Shown: piece after piece, positions 1 to 8,497 of the stretch
How the letters are laid out: each line of letters starts with the position of its first letter
Position numbering within the stretch: position 1 is the first letter of the stretch
Assembly: GCA_947464515.1 (NCBI GenBank)
Contig: CANHXF010000013.1
Location: forward strand, 1-16,611
Direction of reading: 5' to 3'
Length of the DNA stretch: 16,611 nt
DNA from: Flavobacteriales bacterium
GTDB lineage: Bacteria; Bacteroidota; Bacteroidia; NS11-12g; UBA955
Notes under the pieces: model-generated
Databases searched by the model: none
Told to the model about the DNA's origin: nothing
The model's input: only the letters and a program-made list of their open reading frames with translations
Program-made: the position numbers and the translations under genes

Positions 1-1565
1 AACAAAGTCCGTTTGATATAACCCATGTGAGAAATGGTAATAACCACTTCATCGTTTGGAATCAAATCTTCGATATTGAATTCTCCGGCGCTAAATTCGA
101 TGTTGGTACGACGAGCATCGCCGTATTTTTCTTTTACTTCGATGATTTCGGTTTTGATGATTTCCATACGCAAATCTTCGCTAGCCAAAACACTTTCGTA
201 ATACATGATCTCTTTCAATACCGCATTGTACTCTTCACGGATCTTGTCGATTTCAAGGCCTGTCAAACGCTGTAAACGCATTTCCAAAATGGCTTTCGAC
301 TGAACTTCAGAAAGACCAAAATTCGACATCAAACCTTCTTTTGCGGCGTCTGGTGTGCGGCTTTCACGAATCAATTTGATTACAGCATCAAGGTTGTCCA
401 ATGCGATAATCAAACCTTCCAAAATATGGATACGCTTTTTCGCTTCGTCCAATAGGTACTTGGTTCTGCGCATCACGATTTCATGTCTGTGATTCACAAA
501 ATGCCTAATCATATCCTTCAGGTTTAACATTTCTGGTCGACCTGCAACCAAAGCAATGTTATTCACTGAGAAACTGCTCTGCAAAGGAGTGTACTTGTAT
601 AGCTGATTCAAGATTACGTTTGGAACCGCATCTCTTTTTAGTTCGAAAACTACGCGCATTCCCTGACGTCCGCTTTCATCGCGAACAGCCGATATACCAT
701 CGATCAACTTTTCATTGATCAAATCAACCGCTTTAAGGATAATCTGGGTTGGTGTTACTTGGTAAGGAACCTCGGTAATGATGATCATTTCCTTGCCGGT
801 AGATGTCACCTCGATTTCGGCCTTTCCGCGCATTACAATTCTTCCGCGACCTGTTTCAAAAGCATCTTTAATGCCTTCTACCCCGTAAATACTACCCCCA
901 GTTGGAAAATCGGGGCCCTTTACGTGATTCATCAACTCACTAATCTCGATGTCCTTATTGTCGATATAGGCAATGATTCCTTCACACACTTCAGTTAAGT
1001 TGTGAGGCGCCATATTTGTTGCCATACCCACAGCAATCCCGCTCGCTCCGTTCACCAATAGGTTAGGGATTTTTGCAGGCATTACTGAAGGCTCCTGCAA
1101 GCTTTCGTCAAAGTTTGGTCTGAAATCAACAGTGTTCTTGTCGATGTCAACCATCATCTCTTCCGCAATCTTCCTTAAACGTGCCTCAGTATAACGCATC
1201 GCAGCCGGTGGATCTCCGTCGATAGAACCGAAGTTACCCTGTCCGTCAACGAAGGGATAACGCAAACTCCAATCCTGAGCCATACGCACCATCGTGTCGT
1301 ATACAGAACTATCACCGTGTGGGTGATACTTTCCCAATACTTCCCCTACGATACGGGCTGATTTCTTGTGCGCACGATTTGAGGCAAGCCCCAAGTCTGT
1401 CATACCGTATAAAACCCTTCTGTGAACTGGTTTTAAACCATCTCTAACGTCTGGCAATGCCCTGGAAACAATCACCGACATTGAATAGTCGATGTAGGCT
1501 GTTTTCATTTCATCCTCAATGTTGATTGAGATAATTCTTTCTGTGTTTTCGTTTAGTTCATCCAT
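1..1565 (-). CDS. gyrA: DNA gyrase subunit A, N-terminal part (3' end off the window)
   Basis: This is the ATP-dependent type IIA topoisomerase subunit that breaks and rejoins DNA and, with GyrB, introduces negative supercoils. The translation begins MDELNENTER and continues into the family hallmark IEDEMKTAYIDYSMSVIVSR. About 521 codons are visible before the window edge, covering the winged-helix, tower and coiled-coil parts but not the C-terminal beta-pinwheel. The catalytic tyrosine is Tyr125 in AAMRYTEARL (equivalent to E. coli Tyr122). The quinolone-resistance region reads GKYHPHGDSSVYDTMVRMAQ, with Ser86 and Asp90 at the positions of E. coli Ser83 and Asp87, which is the susceptible-type state. 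GyrA is preferred over ParC because of the N-terminal motif and the ISHMGYIKRT stretch at the edge. It lies downstream of a terminator in the same direction, so it should have its own promoter in 1566-1673, although I could not identify one. Confidence 0.97.
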   Translation of the reverse strand, partial: MDELNENTERIISINIEDEMKTAYIDYSMSVIVSRALPDVRDGLKPVHRRVLYGMTDLGLASNRAHKKSARIVGEVLGKYHPHGDSSVYDTMVRMAQDWSLRYPFVDGQGNFGSIDGDPPAAMRYTEARLRKIAEEMMVDIDKNTVDFRPNFDESLQEPSVMPAKIPNLLVNGASGIAVGMATNMAPHNLTEVCEGIIAYIDNKDIEISELMNHVKGPDFPTGGSIYGVEGIKDAFETGRGRIVMRGKAEIEVTSTGKEMIIITEVPYQVTPTQIILKAVDLINEKLIDGISAVRDESGRQGMRVVFELKRDAVPNVILNQLYKYTPLQSSFSVNNIALVAGRPEMLNLKDMIRHFVNHRHEIVMRRTKYLLDEAKKRIHILEGLIIALDNLDAVIKLIRESRTPDAAKEGLMSNFGLSEVQSKAILEMRLQRLTGLEIDKIREEYNAVLKEIMYYESVLASEDLRMEIIKTEIIEVKEKYGDARRTNIEFSAGEFNIEDLIPNDEVVITISHMGYIKRTL

Positions 1566-1673
1566 GAAAATAGTCGATTATACAAATAACGCCGAAATCG
1601 GGGTTGGTTGGTTGAATTTATTGGGGATGTTGCCCACAAATTTTATACATTTTGGGGGGCTTGTTGGCTATTA

Positions 1674-1711
1674 AAACAAAAGAGGAAAGGTTGCCCTTTC
1701 CTCTTTTGTTT
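1674..1711 (-). terminator. Hairpin terminator after the M16 peptidase gene
   Basis: There is a perfect 17-bp inverted repeat, with arms at 1674-1690 and 1695-1711 around a 4-nt loop. The upper stem is GC-containing (AGGAAAGG paired with CCTTTCCT). On the minus strand the distal arm ends in a T-rich run (CTTTTGTTTT). It starts 20 nt after the stop codon of the M16 peptidase gene and about 110 nt before the gyrA start, so it most likely ends the upstream transcript and insulates gyrA. The arms are nearly symmetrical in base composition, so it could work in both directions, but no plus-strand gene ends here. Confidence 0.85.
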
Positions 1712-1730
1712 ATAGCTATTCCAGAACGAC

Positions 1731-4676
1731 TTATTTGCGCAAGTCGGCCGGTGGATTGTATTGTACTTTTTTACGAGGCAATGATGTGGTTCCAGGCTTC
1801 ATATACTTGATTTTTCCGGCACCCGTAGGCTCCAACATTTGGATTTTGCCCATGCCCAAAGCGTCTAACTTCGGCTGAAGATCAATGATATCACCCGCTA
1901 CAACAACGGTTAGGTTTTCAAGATTCATTTCCTCTTTCGCCAAAGTGTTGATTTGCTCTTTGGTGATCGACTGAAGCACCTTTAACTGCTGATCAGCATA
2001 ATCCATTGGCAAGTTGCGATTGGCCATCTGAAGGATATAACCTGCCTTTTGTCCAATTGATTCGTATTCCAATGATTCACTAGCGATCAAAGCCGATTTT
2101 GTGAAATTGAATTCTTCGTCTGTAATGCCACCATTTTTATATCTCACCAATTCATCAACAATCTCGATAATTGCGCTGTCAGTGGCCCTTGCTTTGACTC
2201 CTGCACTGATTGTATAAGTTCCTGGCATGTCTTTGTAAGCTGGAGAATAACCGCCACGAATACCATACGTCCATGCTTTGTCTTCCCGGATGTTCAAATT
2301 CAAACGAGAGTTGAAGTTACCAGCCAAAGCAAAGTTCATAATGTTGTTTTGGAAGAACTTTCCAGCGTAATCATAAGGCTGTGACTTAAAGCCCAAGTAA
2401 ATGTCGCTCTGCTCAGCATCGTTGTATTTCACGCCAAATATTTGTGGAGTTCCCATTTTCGTTGCTGCCACAGGAGTATTGATCGTTACTGACTTCTTCT
2501 GCCAGCTATTCAAGAAGGCAAATTTTGTGTAGATTTCATCTTCAGAAACTGGCCCTACGACAACCATTTTTGTCAAATTGGGTACATAATTCGCCGCATA
2601 ATACGCTTTGCAATTTTCCATGCTCACTTTGTCGTAATCGTCCGACAATAAAGCCGTTCCCAGTGCATTTTCGCCATTCATCAACCTGCGATAAGCGTTG
2701 CTTGCTCCGGTGCCACGGTTTGTTAGACTAGACTTCGCGCCTTCTTTAACCTGTTTCTTGGCTTTTTTGAATTCTGATTCATCCCAACGGGGTTTGAACA
2801 TCATTTCTTGCAACAATACAATGGCAGCATCCAATTTGTCTTTTTCACAGCTCAAAGTGATACTAGTTCCTGTTGAACCGCCACCAAAGCCAATATTGAT
2901 GCCCAATTTCTCAAATTCTTTTTCTAAGTCTTCCGGGGTTTTTGTCGATGTACCTGTATTCATAGCAGAAGCAGTCATCTCTGCCGTTCCCGCGGGATAT
3001 ACCTTGCCATCTTCCAATAAACGTCCGCCTTCGATATTCAATTGTACGATTACACGTGGGGTTTCATCGAAGTAGGTCGACCAAATCTCTAAGCCATTAT
3101 CCAACACCTTTTTAGCCACCTTAGGTGATTTTGCAGAAGTGATTTCTTTGGGTTGAGGACGCACGCTGCGATCGAAATTGTCTTTTACAGGTCTTGGCGA
3201 TAAACCTTTGTATTCAGCATCAGCCAAGGCACTTGTAAATCCAGCATTTGGGTTAACACTTTGATACTTGGGCTTCTCTTCGCCTTCAGCAACTTGACTC
3301 GGGGTGATGATAACGGTAGAAGAGAATTTGTTTTTCAAGTACATGTTGTAAACACGCATAATGTCGGCCTTGGTTAAGTTTCTATAACGACTTGCATCAT
3401 CTTCCAAGTTATAACTGCTACCATCTGCATTCTTTGCATCCAAATACCAGAATGAACTCAAGTAGTTCGCTTTGGTACTAACATCTTCCAAACCGCTAGA
3501 ATAATTACTTAGGATATTTGTTTTTGCACGATCCAAATCTTCATCAGAGAAACCAATGATTCCAAAAGAATCGATGGCGCTTTTCATCATTTTTTGAAGT
3601 CTAGGTACATCTGAGTATGGATAACCAACGACAGTGAAAGAAATTTCACCGGCCAACTCATGGTTGATTGAACTCAATGGATTGTTGCTCGCATTGGCTT
3701 GTAATGCCCATTCTGCATCAACAAACTTCTTGTATAATGTAGAACTTCTTGTTCCACCCATCAAATAGGTCAACACGTCCAAAGCCGCTTCGTCCGCATG
3801 TCCAACCGGCACACCTACAAAAGTTGAATAAATCAATGGTACATAAGCATTCGCATCAGGATATGTCGCTACTTTATTTTCCAATAGTTTAACTCTTGGA
3901 ACCGCCTGCTTTTTCACTTCCGGGCCGCGTTGAATGGCGCCAAAGAATTTATCAACCCAAGCTACTACTTCGCTCGTGTTAACGTCACCGCTAACGATGA
4001 TACACGCATTGTTTGGAGAGTACCAACGCAAAAAGAAGTTTTTGAGGTCATTGCTATCCGCGCGATCCAAATCATCAACAAAACCAATGGTTGACCAGCT
4101 GTATGGGTGCTCTTTTGGATACAATTCTTGGTCTTTTACCTCCATCAAAAAACCATAGGGAGCATCATAACGCTCAGCCTTTTCATTTTTAACGGTACTA
4201 CGTTGGATTTCGAATTTCTTATTGGTGAAAGCTTCAAGGAAAAATCCCATACGATCCGCTTCCATCCAAAGGGCTGTCTCGGTAAAGTTGCTAGGGAAAG
4301 TTTCAATATACACGGTACGATCTCTAGTGGTGTTGCCATTGACATCTCCCCCATAATTCTTAATGATTTTGAAATGTTCTTCATCGGCGATGTGCTTAGA
4401 ACCTTGAAACAACATGTGCTCAAAGAAGTGCGCAAAGCCAGATTTACCGCGGGTTTCTCTCGCAGATCCAACGTGATAAGTTACATTTAGGTGAGTCACT
4501 GGATCACTGTGATCCTCACTTACCATAAGCGTTAAGCCATTGGGATACTGGAATTTCTGGTAAGGGACAATCAATTTACCAGGTTTTGCATCCACCTTTT
4601 CGATAAGTGTTGCTTGTGCTTGTGTTAGGGAGATAAATGACCCAATCGACAAACAGAGAACTAACAATTTTTTCAT
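1731..4676 (-). CDS. M16 family zinc peptidase (pitrilysin/insulinase-like), two-domain, exported
   Basis: This is a secreted or periplasmic metalloendopeptidase of 981 residues. It begins with a signal peptide (MKKLLVLCLSIGSF... with likely cleavage after AQA, about residue 22). The N-terminal M16 domain carries the inverted zinc motif HFFEH at residues 83-87, and the third zinc ligand is probably Glu165 in VKNEKAERYD. A second M16 domain starts near residue 522 (LDNGLEIW). It lacks HxxEH but keeps the C-terminal domain signature NLNIREDKAWTYG around residue 796, as expected for the substrate-clamping half. An active N-half fused to an inactive C-half at about 950 residues is typical of periplasmic bacterial M16 enzymes, which degrade peptides. 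The gene follows uvrA by 128 bp and ends at a hairpin terminator, so it may be its own unit or the tail of the uvrA transcript. Its substrate cannot be read from the sequence. Confidence 0.95.
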   Translation of the reverse strand: MKKLLVLCLSIGSFISLTQAQATLIEKVDAKPGKLIVPYQKFQYPNGLTLMVSEDHSDPVTHLNVTYHVGSARETRGKSGFAHFFEHMLFQGSKHIADEEHFKIIKNYGGDVNGNTTRDRTVYIETFPSNFTETALWMEADRMGFFLEAFTNKKFEIQRSTVKNEKAERYDAPYGFLMEVKDQELYPKEHPYSWSTIGFVDDLDRADSNDLKNFFLRWYSPNNACIIVSGDVNTSEVVAWVDKFFGAIQRGPEVKKQAVPRVKLLENKVATYPDANAYVPLIYSTFVGVPVGHADEAALDVLTYLMGGTRSSTLYKKFVDAEWALQANASNNPLSSINHELAGEISFTVVGYPYSDVPRLQKMMKSAIDSFGIIGFSDEDLDRAKTNILSNYSSGLEDVSTKANYLSSFWYLDAKNADGSSYNLEDDASRYRNLTKADIMRVYNMYLKNKFSSTVIITPSQVAEGEEKPKYQSVNPNAGFTSALADAEYKGLSPRPVKDNFDRSVRPQPKEITSAKSPKVAKKVLDNGLEIWSTYFDETPRVIVQLNIEGGRLLEDGKVYPAGTAEMTASAMNTGTSTKTPEDLEKEFEKLGINIGFGGGSTGTSITLSCEKDKLDAAIVLLQEMMFKPRWDESEFKKAKKQVKEGAKSSLTNRGTGASNAYRRLMNGENALGTALLSDDYDKVSMENCKAYYAANYVPNLTKMVVVGPVSEDEIYTKFAFLNSWQKKSVTINTPVAATKMGTPQIFGVKYNDAEQSDIYLGFKSQPYDYAGKFFQNNIMNFALAGNFNSRLNLNIREDKAWTYGIRGGYSPAYKDMPGTYTISAGVKARATDSAIIEIVDELVRYKNGGITDEEFNFTKSALIASESLEYESIGQKAGYILQMANRNLPMDYADQQLKVLQSITKEQINTLAKEEMNLENLTVVVAGDIIDLQPKLDALGMGKIQMLEPTGAGKIKYMKPGTTSLPRKKVQYNPPADLRK

Positions 4677-4804
4677 AAGTTCTGCGAAGTTAATAAATTA
4701 TTAAAGTGAGCCGTACAGTTCTCGGCTAATGTGGATTTTTCTTAGATAAATATTTAAGCATCGCCTCCACATTGATGCGTTGACCCATCATTATTTGGTT
4801 TAGT

Positions 4805-7612
4805 TCACTTCAGTTTTTCCATCAAATATGGACCGGTGATGCTATCGGTCGCCAAATGGATATCTTCCGGCAGTCCTTGAAACACCAAATTACCCCCAGC
4901 ATTTCCCGCTTCCGGGCCCAAATCGATGATCCAGTCAGCACATTTGATAACATCCATATTGTGTTCGATGCAAATCACAGTGTTGCCTTGAGCAATTAAT
5001 GCCTGAAAGGAGGCCATCAATTTTTTGATATCGTGAAAGTGTAAACCTGTTGTGGGTTCATCAAAAATAAACAAGGTCCCACCCTCTTTATTTGGACTCG
5101 CTTTACTTAAGAAAAACGCCAATTTCACGCGCTGTGCTTCTCCTCCACTCAATGTATTTGAACCTTGTCCGAGTTTCACATAGCCCAATCCAACATCTTG
5201 CAATGGCTTTAGCCTATCCCTGATGTTTTTTAGGTCATCAAAGAAAATCATCGCCTCATCCACCGTCATTTCTAACACATCAAAGATGCTCTTGCCATTG
5301 TATTCAACCTCAAGGACCTCTTTTTTGTATCGCTGTCCGCCACATGCCTCACATTCCAACTTGATGTCGGCCATGAATTGCATTTCGATCACTGTTTCTC
5401 CTTCACCCTGACAATTATCGCATCGACCGCCATCCACATTGAAAGAGAAATGAGAAGGTTTAAATCCGTTGAATTTAGACGTAGGGGTATTGGCAAAAAG
5501 GTCGCGAATTTCATCAAAAGCCTTGACGTATGTCACGGGGTTACTCCGACTACTCTTGCCGATGGGGTTCTGATCCACCATTTCGATGGCTTTAACCAAT
5601 GAAATCGACCCAGATAGTTTTTTGTGTTTGCCAGGTTTTATCGTGCTGAACTGGCCCAATTCACGACTTAATGCAGGGAATAATACCTGTTTGATTAGGG
5701 TTGTTTTTCCTGATCCTGAAACGCCTGTGACTGCAGTTAAGGACTCCAATGGGAACTTAGCGGTTACATTCTTAAGGTTATTCGCAGTAGCGCCCTCAAT
5801 TTCAATGTAATGCGGTGTTTTTCTGCGCGATGTAGGGACGGCTATCTCTTCGATATTGTTAAGGTATTTTGATGTCAAACTGCTTTCGCAATCTCTCAAA
5901 CCTTCAAAAGTTCCTTGATATAGCAATTTTCCCCCATGAGTTCCAGCCAAAGGCCCAATATCAATGAGGTTTTCAGCACTGCGCATGATCTCTTCGTCGT
6001 GTTCAACAACAATCACGGTATTTCCCTCATTTTGCAACGCTTTCAATACCGTAATGAGTCGTTCCGTATCTCGCGAATGTAATCCAATACTTGGTTCATC
6101 GAGAATATACATTGAACCTGTTAAATTGCTACCCAAAGACGTCGCTAAATTGATTCGCTGACTTTCTCCACCGCTGAGGGTGTTGCTTAAACGATTCAAC
6201 GACAGATAGCCCAAACCCACATCGCTAAGAAACTGTAATCGATTTTGTATTTCCTCGATGATTCGATAAGCAATGGATTGGTCGGTATCGTTTAATTGTA
6301 GATGATTGAAATAATTCAATGCTTTGTCGACCTCCATTAACAAAAGCTCTTGAATATTAAGGTGCTTTGGATGGTTTTGGTCAACAAATTCTGAAATGAC
6401 TTTTACGTAGGCCGCTTCTTTTCTGAGTCGGGTTCCCAAACAATCTGGACAGGTGGTTTTGCCACGATATCTTGCTGCAAGGACGCGGTATTGAATTTTA
6501 TATGATTTTTCTTCGATGTATTTGAAGAAATCGTAAATACCAGGCAAGGCTTTGCTTCCATTCCAAAGGAGTTGGATTTGTTCCTCGTTCAAGTCTCTGA
6601 TTGCTCTATGAATAGGGAAATCGACTTTATTTGCCAATCGGATAAAATCGTTCCGCCACTCGCCCATCACTTCGCCTTTCCAAGGGGCTACTGCACCTTC
6701 AAAGACACTCAGCGATGTATCCGGAATTATTAGGTCGTTGTCTAAACCCAAAACAGATCCAAACCCTTCGCAAGTTCTGCAAGCCCCATGTGGATTGTTG
6801 AAACTAAGGAAATCGCGCGTTGGAAGTTCGAATTTCATACCGTCCATTTCAAAACGATTGTTAAATTCGATTTTCTCTTTTGTATCCGTTAGGTAGATGC
6901 TGCAATTGCCTTCTCCTTCCCAAAATGCGGTTTCGCAAGCATCAAACAATCTTGATTGAAATTCATCGTCGTCCTTTTGTATCGTCAATCGATCAACGAT
7001 GATGAACAACTCTGTTGCTATCGAAATGGCATCGTCGATTAATGTCTGAACAGAAACCGTTTCGTTATTTACCCAAACACGACTGTATCCTTTCTGAATG
7101 AGCAAATCCCAGTCCGCATGGCTGTAGGTTTTTATCACCTGTGGCGCTAGAATCAGTAATCGTTCCCCGTCTTTTCGGCCGAGGCAAAAATGATAAACGT
7201 CCTCTGAGGATTCGCGTTTTACTTCCCTACCGGAAACGGGTGAAATTGTATGTCCGGCACGACTAAATAGCAATTTGATATAATCGTAAATTTCCGTTGA
7301 AGTCGCGACAGTACTTCTAGGATTTCTAGTATTGACTTTTTGTTCGATGGCTACTGCTGGGCAAAGGCCTTGAATGTCATCTACCAAGGGCTTCTTCATT
7401 CTACCAAGGAACTGTCGTGCGTAACTGCTGAGGCTTTCTACGTAACGACGTTGACCTTCGGCGAATAAGGTTTCAAAAACCAGACTCGACTTCCCACTTC
7501 CTGAAACGCCAGTGACCACGGTAAAGGAACCATGATCAATATCTACGCTAACGTGTTGTAGATTATGCTGTTGGGCATTGATAATTTTAATTTTCTTTTC
7601 TATTGAAGACAC
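4805..7612 (-). CDS. uvrA: Excinuclease ABC subunit A (UvrA)
   Basis: UvrA is the damage-recognition ATPase of nucleotide excision repair; it loads UvrB at lesions. The protein has 935 residues, close to the usual length. It has two ABC ATPase modules: Walker A GVSGSGKSS at 35-43 and GVSGSGKTT at 630-638; signatures LSGGESQR at 479-486 and LSGGEAQR at 821-828; Walker B ILDEPSIGLH at 503-512 and IFDEPTTGLH at 849-858. The C-terminal zinc finger is complete (Cys731, 734, 754, 757). CPDC at 388-391 is also present. The N-terminal finger is not complete: CRTC (278-281) remains, but the first Cys pair is replaced by NRFEMDGMKFEL. The start is GTG at 7612. The in-frame upstream codons reach a TAA, and the next Met is residue 72, too late to be the start. 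The gene sits 22 bp after the DUF4249 gene, suggesting co-transcription. Confidence 0.97.
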   Translation of the reverse strand: MSSIEKKIKIINAQQHNLQHVSVDIDHGSFTVVTGVSGSGKSSLVFETLFAEGQRRYVESLSSYARQFLGRMKKPLVDDIQGLCPAVAIEQKVNTRNPRSTVATSTEIYDYIKLLFSRAGHTISPVSGREVKRESSEDVYHFCLGRKDGERLLILAPQVIKTYSHADWDLLIQKGYSRVWVNNETVSVQTLIDDAISIATELFIIVDRLTIQKDDDEFQSRLFDACETAFWEGEGNCSIYLTDTKEKIEFNNRFEMDGMKFELPTRDFLSFNNPHGACRTCEGFGSVLGLDNDLIIPDTSLSVFEGAVAPWKGEVMGEWRNDFIRLANKVDFPIHRAIRDLNEEQIQLLWNGSKALPGIYDFFKYIEEKSYKIQYRVLAARYRGKTTCPDCLGTRLRKEAAYVKVISEFVDQNHPKHLNIQELLLMEVDKALNYFNHLQLNDTDQSIAYRIIEEIQNRLQFLSDVGLGYLSLNRLSNTLSGGESQRINLATSLGSNLTGSMYILDEPSIGLHSRDTERLITVLKALQNEGNTVIVVEHDEEIMRSAENLIDIGPLAGTHGGKLLYQGTFEGLRDCESSLTSKYLNNIEEIAVPTSRRKTPHYIEIEGATANNLKNVTAKFPLESLTAVTGVSGSGKTTLIKQVLFPALSRELGQFSTIKPGKHKKLSGSISLVKAIEMVDQNPIGKSSRSNPVTYVKAFDEIRDLFANTPTSKFNGFKPSHFSFNVDGGRCDNCQGEGETVIEMQFMADIKLECEACGGQRYKKEVLEVEYNGKSIFDVLEMTVDEAMIFFDDLKNIRDRLKPLQDVGLGYVKLGQGSNTLSGGEAQRVKLAFFLSKASPNKEGGTLFIFDEPTTGLHFHDIKKLMASFQALIAQGNTVICIEHNMDVIKCADWIIDLGPEAGNAGGNLVFQGLPEDIHLATDSITGPYLMEKLK

Positions 7613-7634
7613 GTGTAGGGTAATTCTTTAATTG

Positions 7635-8495
7635 TTATTGAATGGTGTCTTTTTGTATTGCAGCGCCGGCACAAATGCCCCTTCCGTTGGTAATATTGCT
7701 ATAAACTGGAGATGGGTCTGAGAAAATCCCCCCTTGGGCTTTATAGCTTGCCAATGATTGCAAATAACGATAATAATCATCGCTCAGAGATCGCACTTCA
7801 ACCAAGAATTTATATTGGATTCCGGCGTTTCCGTAACTGGTGATGAAATCAAATTGTTTGGCGGAACCGTTGAAACTTCTGTCGTCAATTAAAAGGCCTC
7901 CTATGTCTGTTTTGATTCCATTTTCGTTTAAAAATGGATCTATTGTTGTGGGCGGCATAATTAACCACTCTTGGGTAAAGTCATCAAATCGATACAAGTT
8001 AATTTCGTAGTAGTTGCGCTCAGAGCCTGGGTCGGAAATAAAGCAGGTTAAAGTCCCCGTTTCAAAACCCATTGAATCAAAACCGGTTCGGTCTTTCCAA
8101 ATGGATTTCGCGCTTACCACTCTATTGGGAATCGTTAATGTACCTGAGGCTGTGTTGAAATTGCCTTTTTCAACTTTTACAGTATAGACTCTTCCTGGGC
8201 TGGGTTTAAAGGTGGCCAAGTATTTTTGAACTGAAAGATCGTAAACTAATGTGGATGTAGTTGAACCATCGTTAACCGTAACAATTGCGTTTTCAATCAT
8301 CTTTGGCGGATTGGTGTCGTTGATTGGAATCGTTGAAGACACTTGCACCGAAAACAATTCATCGCTATTTACAAATGAATTGACTACTAGCTTGGGGTTG
8401 TGTTGAATGCTCGACATGTCCAAGTTGGTATCGCAACTTAAAAATAGTGTCGAAGCTATAACGGCGGTTATACTAATTGATTTAAATCGTTTCAT
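7635..8495 (-). CDS. DUF4249-type outer-membrane lipoprotein
   Basis: This 286-residue protein has a lipoprotein signal: charged MKRFKS, a hydrophobic stretch, and the lipobox LFLSC with the lipidated Cys at residue 21. The mature part starts DTNLD and continues with KLVVNSFVNSDELFSVQVSSTI, which is the opening pattern of Bacteroidetes DUF4249 proteins: a beta-rich domain with short strands and a later conserved-looking half (ISDPGSERNYYEINLYRF). The start codon lies only 2 bp after the stop of the TonB-dependent receptor gene (TAACCATG), so the two are probably translationally coupled. By its position it takes the place that SusD holds beside SusC. The likely role is as a cell-surface or periplasmic partner of the receptor, but DUF4249 function is not established and the ligand is unknown. 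The family call rests on pattern recognition of the sequence and the gene context. Confidence 0.8.
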   Translation of the reverse strand: MKRFKSISITAVIASTLFLSCDTNLDMSSIQHNPKLVVNSFVNSDELFSVQVSSTIPINDTNPPKMIENAIVTVNDGSTTSTLVYDLSVQKYLATFKPSPGRVYTVKVEKGNFNTASGTLTIPNRVVSAKSIWKDRTGFDSMGFETGTLTCFISDPGSERNYYEINLYRFDDFTQEWLIMPPTTIDPFLNENGIKTDIGGLLIDDRSFNGSAKQFDFITSYGNAGIQYKFLVEVRSLSDDYYRYLQSLASYKAQGGIFSDPSPVYSNITNGRGICAGAAIQKDTIQ

Positions 8496-8497
8496 GG

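Noticed and set aside
1566..1673. Promoter or regulatory RNA upstream of gyrA
   Set aside because: Near matches such as AAAATTTG and GTTATTTG are seen on the minus strand, but none has a proper -33 partner. A GGTT tandem at about 1602-1614 is too short to mean anything.
2698..3075. 125-codon plus-strand open frame opposite the M16 gene
   Set aside because: It lies antisense within a strongly conserved peptidase coding region, has low-complexity composition and no family resemblance; it is a shadow frame.
4107..4490. Antisense frames of 127 and 108 codons opposite or within the zinc-site region of the M16 gene
   Set aside because: They overlap the conserved HxxEH region of the real gene in other frames and resemble no protein family.
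4709..4727. Short inverted repeat AGCCG...CGGCT upstream of the M16 gene
   Set aside because: The stem is only 5 bp with a 9-nt loop and no T-run on the minus strand, so it supports neither a terminator nor a clear operator.
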